DNA of 64,000 nucleotides from Artocarpus heterophyllus (Eukaryota; Streptophyta; Magnoliopsida; Rosales; Moraceae): NCBI GenBank assembly GCA_025403435.1, contig CM046344.1, positions 17,763,699 to 17,827,698 on the forward strand. The letters are read 5' to 3'. Under the pieces are notes generated by a model, which worked only from the letters and a program-made list of their open reading frames with translations, was not told the DNA's origin and searched no databases. Position numbers and translations under genes: made by a program. Below, piece after piece: positions 1 through 9,454 of this stretch (position 1 is the stretch's first letter; every line of letters starts with the position of its first letter).

Positions 1-1484
1 CGGTGGTCAACGCCGGTCAACGGCCGGTCAAAGGCCAAAATGGGATTTTGTGATCCGGACCTCCGATCGAAGATCCGAGACCGCCTCCTGACTCGTTTCG
101 ATGCTCTGGATGCAATGGCGACCTCCGTTCGAGCAAATTCCACTCCGATGAAAATCATCCGGTACCGACTGCACGCGAATCGAGGCGATTCAAACAGCAG
201 TATCGGAGTCCAGAATGACGTTTTCAAGAATGTATGATCTCCAGGAAGCATTCCTAGCCATTCATAGTCGCTCGAGGAGCACTACAGAGGATGCTTCGTA
301 GATACAGCGAGATACAACTGGATCTGTTTTGCTTGGAGTTCAAGATCAAGGGAGTATGGAGCTAACGTTAATTGATTCCAGGATTAAGAGACTGTTGATA
401 AGCTTGAAAGGTAGGGATTCTATTACTCATCTTTTGTGAGGTTTTTATAGAATTAAAATTGATTGTTTTGCCGCAATATATATATATCTATGTTGAACTG
501 ATGTTATATGATTATCACATATGAAACTATGACATAGACTCGTCTTGTATTGTACGGCGAGGAACATAATGAATTGACACATGTTATAAATTGAGAAGCA
601 TGGTTAGGAAAACTAACTCTATTGATAATGATTCAATATAGAGAAATTGTGAGACATGAAAAGGGCGACGGTTACGTCCTTGGGCATGAATACCCTAAAA
701 GGTAAAGTAGGGGGAAGGCGATGACGCTTCCTTGGGTTGAAAGTCCCAGAACACACTGTACAGGAATCGATTTGGTGAGGACTCGGGGCTTGATGTCCCC
801 TCACCGGAACACCCTTGGAATGTTTATAGGGTGATCAAGTGCGCCCATTTGGGTTTCGATGAGTTGAGTGATACTCAATTTAACATGGATACCTAGGAAC
901 AATGATGATTGGTAATATTTGTATAAATGTGTAATTATGACACTTGGTAATGATTAACTACGGTATCCATAAGATGTGATCATAATAAACCTCATAATCT
1001 GGAATATGATGTGACTTACTAACCATGCAGATTTTAATGTGGTAATGATAAAAACCTAAAGGTGAGTAATGGCTTTCTCTACTGAGCATAGTGTTGCTCA
1101 TACCCTTATGTTTATATCTTTTCAGGACTCACTAAGTGTGAGGTGGCTACGAGAAATATAGTTGAGGAAGTGATGTAACTATATTACATTGGGACTGCTG
1201 CAATCGTTGAGAATGTTCTTCATGATAATGTAAGCATCAATTGTTACTTTCTGTGACTGTATTATAATGTGCTGAGGGTTAAAATGATGATGACAACAGT
1301 TTATTTTATTAAATTTAAGGTGCTACATTTAAAACTGTGGTTTATTTATCGTTTATATTTTTATTTTTGAGTTGAGAGTTTTCATTTAAGTCCCGGGCAA
1401 ATTTTATTTTTAAGGTTTTACTTTTATTATTTATTTTTATTTTATCTCATTAAAAACTGTTAACCCCCATATAGGGGCGTTACA
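1..1484 (+). repeat. 5' LTR, 3' part only
   Basis: This is the downstream part of the 5' LTR, with offset 6630 to the 3' LTR. It ends at 1484 with GCGTTACA, just before the primer-binding site. The window opens inside the GGTCAA array, so three of its repeats are seen at 1-31. The short frames at 40-237 and 619-804 recur in the other LTR and are not supported as genes. Confidence 0.9.
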
Positions 1485-1491
1485 GAATTTT

Positions 1492-1504
1492 TGGTATCAG
1501 AGCC
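1492..1504 (+). promoter_or_regulatory. Primer-binding site of the LARD element
   Basis: TGGTATCAGAGCC lies seven bases after the LTR end. It is the usual plant retroelement primer site complementary to the 3' end of initiator tRNA-Met. It fixes the plus orientation of the element. Confidence 0.85.
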
Positions 1505-2941
1505 TAGGTTCGGTTAACCTAGGGAGTGTAGCACCACTTTAAAAAAATATATTTTTGAGATGGTTTTGAAGCTGAATTTTTATTGTCATCATCAAAATGA
1601 ACCTTCACATTGATTTATACAGTCTAGAAGGATGTAACATGGAAAGGCCATAGAATGAAAATACTAATGGTTATATGAGTACAATAATTACATAGAAGGA
1701 AAGTATTAATAGTTATGAGGGAATGATAATTATATGGAATGAGTTTATAAGTAGAATGCTTATGAGAGATTCGTATAATATTTGGATCTATAAGCATATT
1801 TAATTCGTATAAACGATGAGAAATTCGTATAGATACGAGGATTTAAAAGCCTTTTGTCTCGTGAAAAACAATAAGAAATATAAGGCTTGATTTATTGATT
1901 TTAAAGTTTGACATAGATATGCCAAATTTTTCGTAATTGATTCAAACCTAAGTAATGATTATGTGTGGATTCGATGGAGCACATAAGTGTCAATATCTTT
2001 TCTTAAAAGTTCTATATATTTGAGGAATATGATATAAGTTGGGAATCATGGTATTGAATCTTGAGAGAGATAAATGTTAAACTTTTGGTCTGTTGAGACT
2101 GTGTAAAGTCTAGAATGCATGAATCTCAAAATTGGAATATTTTGTTACGTACATTGTATTTAAGTGTATCAGTGAATCCTTTGGTTACCTAAGGTTTTGT
2201 TATATGAGGAAATTATATATTGTATGAGTAGAATTGTGGGGATTGTAGATGTTCTTAAGTAGTAACATCAAGTGTCTTTGTTCGTTGATATGGTCTACGT
2301 TGAAAGACGTAAATCGTATTGATTTCAAGGTTAGTCGCATTCTAAACCCTTGGTAGTAATGATGATGAATCCATTGATAGATGTTAAGTATTATGAATAA
2401 CATATGGGTGTGTGTATTATTCAATAAGGTTTTGATTAAAACAAAATTATTTGAGTTGCTGGATCATTCAAGAAGATCCTTGTTGTCGTTAAATTAGATT
2501 TGTTGTTCATAGTTAACTTATCTATAGTGGACTTTGAATTGGGTTTAAGATTCATACGAATTGGTTTTCAATTTTATGTTTGTTATTTAACTCGTTCTAA
2601 ATGTGTTAAGGCCCGAAACAACCTGACCATTTTCAACTTAGAACATTTGGGCCTAGTTCAAATCCTAAATCAGTTTGATTCACACTGTCTCTCCCACGTG
2701 GTCTCTATACGTGTCATATACAGTGGTTTAATCATTGTTTACATATACGTTTACTGTGCATAGGAGCTTATTTCTCCGAGTTCACTTTTTCTCTCTTAAT
2801 TTGTTATTTTCTCTCTAAATCGCAAATCCTCTTCTTTTTCACTAGAAATTCTTCTTTTCCTCTAAAAGAAGAAGGAATTCTAGGATTCTGCAATTTACTA
2901 TCTTAATTTTTCCTTTCTATTTACTCTTCTTTCATCTCATC
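1505..2941 (+). other. Long leader of the LARD element, no gene seen
   Basis: This is AT-rich DNA between the primer-binding site and the first cargo ORF. Short frames (minus 2200-2424, plus 2500-2763) show no family features. From about 2775 to 2938 the plus strand is pyrimidine-rich (many TCTCT and TTCTT runs), like a plant mRNA 5' leader, and runs straight into the ATG at 2942. A separate internal promoter near 2700 is possible but unproven. Confidence 0.5.
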
Positions 2942-3463
2942 ATGGACCCAAAGTACCAACACATGAGAAAGTATTTCCCATCACTCTCCCAAAAGATTCT
3001 CAGAAAGAAATACAAGGCTAGAATTACTCGGTTGTGGATTCTTATGCTTTTTGGCATCCCTTGTGATGTGAGAATGTTGATAGAGGGGAAAATCCGTCCG
3101 AGTGACTTTAGTCAAGATGTCGGTTTACCAGGAACAGGTACCAGTCGTAGTGCAATGAAAAGAAGAGCTCGTGCCATCGTGGTCACTTGTAACAAATGTG
3201 GAAGACAAAATTGTAACGGTAAATGTACTTCACCTGGTTATATGTCAACGAATAGAGAGGATAAAATAAGGTTTTGTAGGGATGGACTTTCAAAGGAGAA
3301 CTTGGATAGCATCCATCCTCCTCTTCACGGTCACCCTAGTGGATATGTTCAAGGAGCTATTTTTAAACTCTGGCCTAAATTTTATACAGAAAGACAACGC
3401 CTCAGGAATATGGTATTTCTAGATCCTGTTTGTCAAGCCATAAGAAAACTGGATGGGGAATAA
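2942..3463 (+). CDS. Basic cysteine-rich zinc-finger protein, cargo of the LTR element (virus NABP-like?)
   Basis: This intact 173-residue ORF starts at an ATG in good context (CATCATGGA) after a pyrimidine-rich leader. Visible features are a basic N terminus, a hydrophobic stretch near 31-40, a serine- and arginine-rich basic block near 71-79 (SAMKRRARAI), and directly after it a compact cysteine finger of the form C-X2-C-X4-C-X3-C near 83-95. No gag matrix, capsid or CCHC knuckle is seen. The order of aliphatic segment, basic SRSAxKRRAR block and adjoining CxxC finger recalls the small cysteine-rich nucleic-acid-binding proteins of carlaviruses and relatives, which act as silencing suppressors and transcription regulators. 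That is a pattern-level resemblance, not a database match. Alternatives are a lineage-specific extra ORF of the retroelement or a captured host zinc-finger gene. That the ORF is real is more secure than its function. Confidence 0.6.
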   Translation: MDPKYQHMRKYFPSLSQKILRKKYKARITRLWILMLFGIPCDVRMLIEGKIRPSDFSQDVGLPGTGTSRSAMKRRARAIVVTCNKCGRQNCNGKCTSPGYMSTNREDKIRFCRDGLSKENLDSIHPPLHGHPSGYVQGAIFKLWPKFYTERQRLRNMVFLDPVCQAIRKLDGE

Positions 3464-4110
3464 GTCATCGCTCTATAAAGGTTATTTAGTCTTTACTTAT
3501 TTGAAGCAGTTTTAGCTGATGTTCAACAGTTTGTGTTTTTCTTTTACTCAGAATATTTGCTTTTGTGTTTGAAATAATTGTGATTATTAGATTGATACAG
3601 TAAGTGTTAATATCTTATTTAATTTATGATTTTCTTAAATATATATATATAAGATAAAATATATTATCTTATCAGACACGTCACATACGGTACAGTAACA
3701 TGTTTGAATTTTGAAAAACTTATCCAGATATTTCAAGATTTGTGTCTCAAATTTCAAAAGTTCTACAGTATTTGTCGTTTATATTAAATTTCTAGACTTG
3801 GTGTATATTTGTCAAAAAGTCTACAGTTGTGTCATGAGGGTCTTCTGTCAAATTGTTCTCAATTGTCAAAAGTTATACAATTAGAGTCTAATCTTTTTCA
3901 AAAAGCGAATCAGATTTTCTGTAAACTATCAATCACCTTATCTTACTTTCTTATCCGCACAAGATTTTGTTTAAATCTTTGGATTACCTTTTCATTTCCT
4001 ACTCGTCTATCTCTTTAGCCCTTTTTGTATATTTCTCATCTTTAAAATCTCATGTAGAACCCGAAGTCTAAGTGGAGCAGACATTAAGCAACCACTTCTA
4101 TAAACCAAAT
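3464..4110 (+). other. Spacer between the two cargo ORFs
   Basis: AT-rich spacer without a supported ORF. It holds a (TA)n run near 3641-3652 that could act as a TATA region, and several near-repeats of TTTGTC...CAAAA type between 3720 and 3900. The 3' half is again pyrimidine-rich before the LOG start. The frame of the next gene opens at a GTG at 4072, but the first ATG is at 4111. Confidence 0.4.
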
Positions 4111-4761
4111 ATGTCTACCTCCCAGTCCACGAAGAAAATAAAGAATGTCTGTGTCTTTTGTGGTTCCAGCCTTGGAAAAGATAAAGCTTATTTAGAAGCT
4201 GCAAATCACTTAGGGCAAGTCCTAGCATGCAAGAAGATTAACATAATCTATGGGGGTGGTAGTATAAAAATGATGGTAAATATGGCACTAGCAGCTAGGT
4301 CTAGCGACGCTACTGATGTAAGAATTTGGCCTCATATTCCAGTTGAAGGAAACCTTTGTAAGGAAGCCATAGGTAAGGGAGAAGGAGTCAGGAGTATCCC
4401 TAAAAATTTTAAAGACATAATCTATAATTCTGATGCTTTTATAGCATTACCTGGTGGTCTAGGTACTCTTGAGGAAATATTTATAGTTGCTTGTGGGCAA
4501 TTGTTGGGCTTTTATTCCAAACCTTTGGGACTGCTGAACGTAAAGGGTTTTTATGACGGTCTTTTGAAATTTCTAGATTACGCTGTGGAAGAAAACATCA
4601 CTACAGAATCGGAGAGACAAATCTTTGTCACTGCTTCAACAGCTGAGGAATTGATAGATAAAATGCAAATCATACATCCAGAATCCGACACTGCAACATC
4701 CAAGCTTGAATGGGAAAGGGAAAGCCGGGAGCGGCCAATTGATTTGAATCTCCATCTGTAA
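4111..4761 (+). CDS. LOG: LOG-like cytokinin riboside 5'-monophosphate phosphoribohydrolase, intronless, inside an LTR element
   Basis: LOG enzymes release active cytokinin bases from their riboside monophosphates in the cytosol. This ORF of 216 residues, from the ATG at 4111, has the family landmarks in order: VCVFCGSS near 13-20, IIYGGGS near 45-51, SDAFIALPGGLGTLEE near 107-122 (the PGGxGTxxE signature with its glutamate), KPLGLLNVKGFYD near 137-149, and a C-terminal helix. Host LOG genes have several introns; this copy has none, so it was probably captured through an mRNA. It diverges from standard plant LOGs: the glycines after GGGS are replaced (SIKMMVNMA), and the conserved QRKAEM-type helix that supplies a catalytic arginine reads NFKDII, so activity is doubtful or altered. 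The C terminus carries an extra charged tail. It is full length (LOGs are about 210-220 residues) and undisrupted, 648 bases after the zinc-finger ORF on the same strand. Confidence 0.85.
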   Translation: MSTSQSTKKIKNVCVFCGSSLGKDKAYLEAANHLGQVLACKKINIIYGGGSIKMMVNMALAARSSDATDVRIWPHIPVEGNLCKEAIGKGEGVRSIPKNFKDIIYNSDAFIALPGGLGTLEEIFIVACGQLLGFYSKPLGLLNVKGFYDGLLKFLDYAVEENITTESERQIFVTASTAEELIDKMQIIHPESDTATSKLEWERESRERPIDLNLHL

Positions 4762-4896
4762 TCTTTTTGTTTTATCTTTGGCATGTAGGCATGTGTGTCC
4801 GTATTTCGTGTGTTACGAATAACCGTTTGCCTTGTATTCTGTGTTTCTTGTGGTACGTCGTTGTTAAATCTTTTAGATTCATTGAGCCTAATGCCG

Positions 4897-4939
4897 GGAT
4901 GGCTGGATACGGAGTACTTGATGCTCTCGAAACGCATCC
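4897..4939 (+). repeat. Stem-loop 1 after LOG
   Basis: GGATG at 4897-4901 can pair with CATCC at 4935-4939. Inside it lie ATACGGAG and CTCTCGAAACG, which are repeated in stem-loop 2 about 105 bases on. Confidence 0.5.
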
Positions 4940-4991
4940 TTCTTAAGGTCCGATCTTTTGTTTATCGATGTTTTTGTATCCTCTAAGCATG

Positions 4992-5051
4992 CATGATATG
5001 GATAGCTGGTATACGGAGTGCCTTGTACTCTCGAAACGTATCCGTATCATG
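4992..5051 (+). repeat. Stem-loop 2 after LOG, long stem
   Basis: CATGATATGGATA (4992-5004) pairs with TATCCGTATCATG (5039-5051) over 13 positions with one G-U. Inside it, ATACGGAGT can pair with ACTC and ACGTAT around the bulge TCGAA. The inner part is a diverged copy of stem-loop 1. Confidence 0.55.
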
Positions 5052-5700
5052 TTTGTAATGTGTAATATTCTGTTAATATTATGTGGAAGTACCAAAGTCA
5101 GTTATGGGGATATTCCATATGAAATATGAATATATTATTTGGGTTGAATGTTTGTGTCATGATGATAGCTGTTTAATGAAAAATATGTCGGGTTTGTCTG
5201 CAACTCTGAGATTCCGTTTAATATCTCTATGAGTAAGTTTAATGTATAGTTTTGAATAAAAGTGTATGTGATATATGTTTTATGATTATGTTTTAGTTTA
5301 TTAGTTGAGGTATGAAATCAAATATATTTGACTTTTCCTTACTTAAAAAGGGAAAGGAACCTAAAGATGAAGTATATAAAATTTCTCTAGCAATCTCCTT
5401 AAATGTGATTGTAAATCACAGTCCATGGACAATGAAGGACTGGAATCATGGTATGGTCAATATGTATGCCTGATCAGATTCTTAGACTATTACACGGTGT
5501 TATAAGTTGAAACTTGTCAGAAATACTCTCTTGAGGGATTTAGGAGTAAGATTTATTATGCAAGTAAATAAGTGGAAATACGATAACTTAAATTTGGATG
5601 ACAAACAACATTAACGGTTTAGACTCAGAATTGGAATCATAGTGGAATCATAATTTTTACTAGTATTACTAGAATTGAAATTTCGAGGACGAAATTTCTT

Positions 5701-5710
5701 TAAGGGGGGT
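5701..5710 (+). promoter_or_regulatory. Polypurine tract of the LARD element
   Basis: TAAGGGGGGT lies five bases before the 3' LTR start at 5716, in the place expected for plus-strand priming. Confidence 0.75.
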
Positions 5711-5715
5711 AGAGC

Positions 5716-8114
5716 TGTGACACCCGTTATTCTCCTAAGGGTATTAAGGTAATTAGATTAATTACCTAGTATATATATAAAAAAAATCAAAAAATCTCTC
5801 ATAATTCGAAACTCTCTCTCTCTCTACTTTCTCTCTCTAAAAAATTCTCTCTCTCTCCTCAAAGATCGTCTGAGATTTCGGCATCCGTTTTCGACACCTC
5901 CCGCACCAATGGAAAGCTCTCGACGAGCTCAGTCCAACGAGGTGCCGCGCCGCCCAAAACGCCGCCGGAAGAGACCACATGCGCCGCCCAAAGTGGCGGC
6001 AAAACCCATTTCTTTCCGACGAGATATCTTCGCCGTCCGACGTCCGATCGACGTGATTCTTGTTCCTACACGACCACCGTGATGAGAGGAACAAAACCCA
6101 CCCTTGGTGGCAGCTCAACAACCGCCGGATTGCTCCGCCCGCCTATTGCCGCCGTGCACCGCCGCCCCTATGGTGGAACTCCGCCTTGCCGGAGGAGGTG
6201 ACTGACACCACCCCTCCCAATGAGTTCAGAGGATCAAGGGGAGTAAAACCCCTCGATCAATTGCACGGAAGGAGCCGGTTTCGCCGGAGAACGGCCAACG
6301 CCGCCGTCAACCGCCGCGGGAGTCTCCGTTTTGGCTCTTCCCAGCCACGTTTCTTCAAATTGGATGAGGGGAAATGCTCATAGGAGGATGGGTAGCAAAA
6401 GCCCTCAGCCAATTTCAGGTTTCCATCGTCGGAGAATCAAGATCGGAGCTCATCCATTTCTACCGACGTTGTACTTCACGACCCGCTATGTTAGAGGCAG
6501 AATTGGGTGAAATTGACCCCGCCATTGGACTCAGAAGGGTCGATTTAGGGGGGGTAGGCCCGAGCCCAGCTGCCAACGGACCCCGATTGACGCCGGTCAA
6601 CGACGGTCAAAGTCGGTCAACGCCGGTCAACGGTGGTCAACGCCGGTCAACGGCCGGTCAAAGGCCAAAATGGGATTTTGTGATCCGGACCTCCGATCGA
6701 AGATCCGAGACCGCCTCCTGACTCGTTTCGATGCTCTGGATGCAATGGCGACCTCCGTTCGAGCAAATTCCACTCCGATGAAAATCATCCGGTACCGACT
6801 GCACGCGAATCGAGGCGATTCAAACAGCAGTATCGGAGTCCAGAATGACGTTTTCAAGAATGTATGATCTCCAGGAAGCATTCCTAGCCATTCATAATCG
6901 CTCGAGGAGCACTACAGAGGATGCTTCGTAAATACAGCGAGATACAACTGGATCTGTTTTGCTTGGAGTTCAAGATCAAGGGAGTATGGAGCTAACGTTA
7001 ATTGATTCCAGGATTAAGAGACTGTTGATAAGCTTGAAAGGTAGGGATTCTATTACTCATCTTTTGTGAGGTTTTTATAGAATTAAAATTGATTGTTTTG
7101 CCGCAATATATATATATCTATGTTGAACTGATGTTATATGATTATCACATATGAAACTATGACATAGACTCGTCTTGTATTGTACGGCGAGGAACATAAT
7201 GAATTGACACATGTTATAAATTGAGAAGCATGGTTAGGAAAACTAACTCTATTGATAATGATTCAATATAGAGAAATTGTGAGACATGAAGAGGGCGACG
7301 GTTACGTCCTTGGGCATGAATACCCTAAAAGGTAAAGTAGGGGGAAGGCGATGACGCTTCCTTGGGTTGAAAGTCCCAGAACACACTGTACAGGAATCGA
7401 TTTGGTGAGGACTCGGGGCTTGATGTCCCCTCACCGGAACACCCTTGGAATGTTTATAGGGTGATCAAGTGCGCCCATTTGGGTTTCAATGAGTTGAGTG
7501 ATACTCAATTTAACATGGATACCTAGGAACAATGATGATTGGTAATATTTGTATAAATGTGTAATTATGACACTTGGTAATGATTAACTACGGTATCCAT
7601 AAGATGTGATCATAATAAACCTCATAATCTGGAATATGATGTGACTTACTAACCATGCAGATTTTAATGTGGTAATGATAAAAACCTAAAGGTGAGTAAT
7701 GGCTTTCTCTACTGAGCATAGTGTTGCTCATACCCTTATGTTTATATCTTTTCAGGACTCACTAAGTGTGAGGTGGCTACGAGAAATATAGTTGAGGAAG
7801 TGATGTAACTATATTACATTGGGACTGCTTCAATCGTTGAGAATGTTCTTCATGATAATGTAAGCATCAATTGTTACTTTCTGTGACTGTATTATAATGT
7901 GCTGAGGGTTAAAATGATGATGACAACAGTTTATTTTATTAAATTTAAGGTGCTACATTTAAAACTGTGGTTTATTTATCGTTTATATTTTTATTTTTGA
8001 GTTGAGAGTTTTCATTTAAGTCCCGGGCAAATTTTATTTTTAAGGTTTTACTTTTATTATTTATTTTTATTTTATCTCATTAAAAACTGTTAACCCCCAT
8101 ATAGGGGCGTTACA
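5716..8114 (+). repeat. 3' LTR, complete (2399 bp)
   Basis: It starts TGTGACACCC and ends GGGGCGTTACA. A TATA-like run is near 5768-5780, so U3 is very short. Pyrimidine runs follow at 5812-5860, then a GC-rich stretch at 5880-6740 that is open in several frames on both strands (for example 6060-6383 and 6374-6721), then AT-rich DNA. I do not call those frames genes because none shows family features. The W-box array is at 6587-6661. Confidence 0.9.
6587..6661 (+). promoter_or_regulatory. Tandem GGTCAA (W-box core) array in the LTR
   Basis: Seven GGTCAA hexamers (TTGACC on the minus strand) recur at 10-base steps, at 6595, 6605, 6615, 6625, 6635 and 6645, then 6656, preceded by a direct TTGAC at 6587. 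The unit is close to CGCCGGTCAA. TTGAC followed by C or T is the core bound by WRKY factors. Binding here is inference. Confidence 0.6.
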
Positions 8115-8155
8115 AATTCTTATTGACTTTATTTTATCATATACTAGTTCGCACA

Positions 8156-9253
8156 ATGTCGAATCTTACAAAGCTAGAGTTCGTTGCTCTTGATATTTCT
8201 GGCAATAATTATTTGGCATGGACTCTTGATGCTGAGATCCACCTTGATGCTATGAATCTTGTTTATACAATAAAAGAAGGGAATAACGCATCCTCACAGG
8301 ATCGCGCAAAGGCAATGATATTCCTTCGTCATCATCTCCATGAAGGATTGAAAATTGAATATTTGACGGTAAAAGATCCATATGTCCTTTGGAATAATTT
8401 AAAGGAAAGGTATGATCACCAAAAGACTGTAATTCTTCCTAAAGCTCGCTATAATTGGATGCACCTACGACTGCAAGATTTTAAAACTGTGAGCGAGTAT
8501 AATTCAGCAATGTTTAAAATTACTTCTCAATTAAAATTATGCGGAGAAAGTGTTACTGATGAAGACATGTTAGAAAAAACATACTCTACTTTTCATGCCT
8601 CTAATGTGCTTTTGCAACAGCAATATCGAGAGCGAGGCTTTAAGAAATATTCTGAATTAATATCATGTCTTCTTGTTGCCGAACAAAATAATGAATTGTT
8701 GATGAAAAATCATCAATCTCGCCCAACTGGATCAATGCCATTCCCTGAAGCGAATGCGGCATATGTTGAAGATCCTGGGCATGGTCGGAATGGTGGACGT
8801 GGACGTGGACGTGGACGTGGACATGGTCGCGGTCGCGGTCGCGGTCGAGGTCGTGGTCATGAACGTGGTCGTGGTCGTGGTTACTATAACCAAAACTCCT
8901 CAAATTTCAAGAAAGTTACATCTCACCATCAAAAATGGGAGAAGAATGAGGAGAAACAAGAAGAAAATGGTTTTCATTATAAAGCCCCAAAGAACACTGA
9001 AGATACTTGCCATAGATGTGGCATGAAAGGACATTGGAGACGTACATGTCGCACGTCTAAACATTTTGTTGATCTTTACCAAGCTTCCTTAAAGGAGAAA
9101 GAAAAAAGTGCAGAGGCAAACTTTGTTGAGACAAACTTTACTGAACGCCATGATCCCACAAATTTTACACACTTGGATGTTGCAGATTTCTTTGAGAATC
9201 ATGATGGAAATTTTGAGAATTTAATTAGTGAGGGAAACATCAATATGGCTTGA
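8156..9253 (+). CDS. Copia element 1 Gag
   Basis: From the ATG at 8156 the protein has 365 residues. The N-terminal two thirds is the copia Gag capsid region (the WNNLKERYD segment and a leucine-rich helix region). It is followed by an RG-rich run near 212-242 made by tandem CGTGGT/GGTCGC codons at 8795-8880, and then a CCHC knuckle of the form CHRCGxxGHWRRTC near 284-297. It packages element RNA into virus-like particles. It ends with TGA at 9251-9253, in frame with pol but separated from it. Overlapping frames at 8640-8903 and 8754-9026 are shadows of the repeat. Confidence 0.9.
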   Translation: MSNLTKLEFVALDISGNNYLAWTLDAEIHLDAMNLVYTIKEGNNASSQDRAKAMIFLRHHLHEGLKIEYLTVKDPYVLWNNLKERYDHQKTVILPKARYNWMHLRLQDFKTVSEYNSAMFKITSQLKLCGESVTDEDMLEKTYSTFHASNVLLQQQYRERGFKKYSELISCLLVAEQNNELLMKNHQSRPTGSMPFPEANAAYVEDPGHGRNGGRGRGRGRGHGRGRGRGRGRGHERGRGRGYYNQNSSNFKKVTSHHQKWEKNEEKQEENGFHYKAPKNTEDTCHRCGMKGHWRRTCRTSKHFVDLYQASLKEKEKSAEANFVETNFTERHDPTNFTHLDVADFFENHDGNFENLISEGNINMA

Positions 9254-9454
9254 AAAGATGTTCTCCCACCAATCTATCCCGTTTTTTTTGTGTGACCATA
9301 ATTTTTAGTATGTTTCGATTTTTTTTATTTTAGTTTGGTTGTAATTTAGGTGTGATTTTATAATCTCCATATATTTTCTTATATAAAAAAAAAAAAAAGA
9401 TTGTGTTTAGTATATTATTTTCTTATCTCTTTGTTTTATTTTTCATGAAGAGGC
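9254..9454 (+). other. AT-rich gap between gag and pol of copia 1
   Basis: This 201-base stretch, rich in T and A runs, is in phase with both ORFs but has stops. Pol restarts at an ATG at 9455. It may be a decayed linker or a designed gag-pol separation. Confidence 0.5.

Larger units (their letters stand above)
4762..5715 (+). other. 3' non-coding region of the LARD element
   Basis: There is no supported gene. The front part holds two related stem-loops (4897-4939 and 4992-5051). The remainder is AT-rich and ends in the polypurine tract. The short frame on the minus strand at 4578-4937 overlaps the LOG gene and is a shadow. Confidence 0.5.
1..8114 (+). mobile_element. LARD-like LTR element carrying two cargo ORFs (5' truncated by window)
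   Basis: The first 1484 bases match 6631-8114 almost exactly; I count about five substitutions, at 235-310, 657, 828 and 1200. This makes two direct LTRs. The full 3' LTR is 5716-8114, starts TGTGACACCC and ends GGGGCGTTACA; about 915 bases of the 5' LTR lie before the window. A primer-binding site follows the 5' LTR and a polypurine tract precedes the 3' LTR. The 4.2 kb interior has no gag, protease, integrase or RT, only two other ORFs (2942-3463 and 4111-4761). LTR ends of this type are common in Tekay/Del Ty3-gypsy chromoviruses, so it was probably moved in trans by such an element. It is probably nested in the copia element that continues at 8115. Confidence 0.85.

Noticed and set aside
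6060..6881. Open frames in the GC-rich part of the LTR
   Set aside because: No domain or codon evidence; opposite-strand frames are equally open.
8640..9026. His/Asp-rich and Val-rich frames over copia 1 gag
   Set aside because: By-products of the RG-coding repeat in gag.
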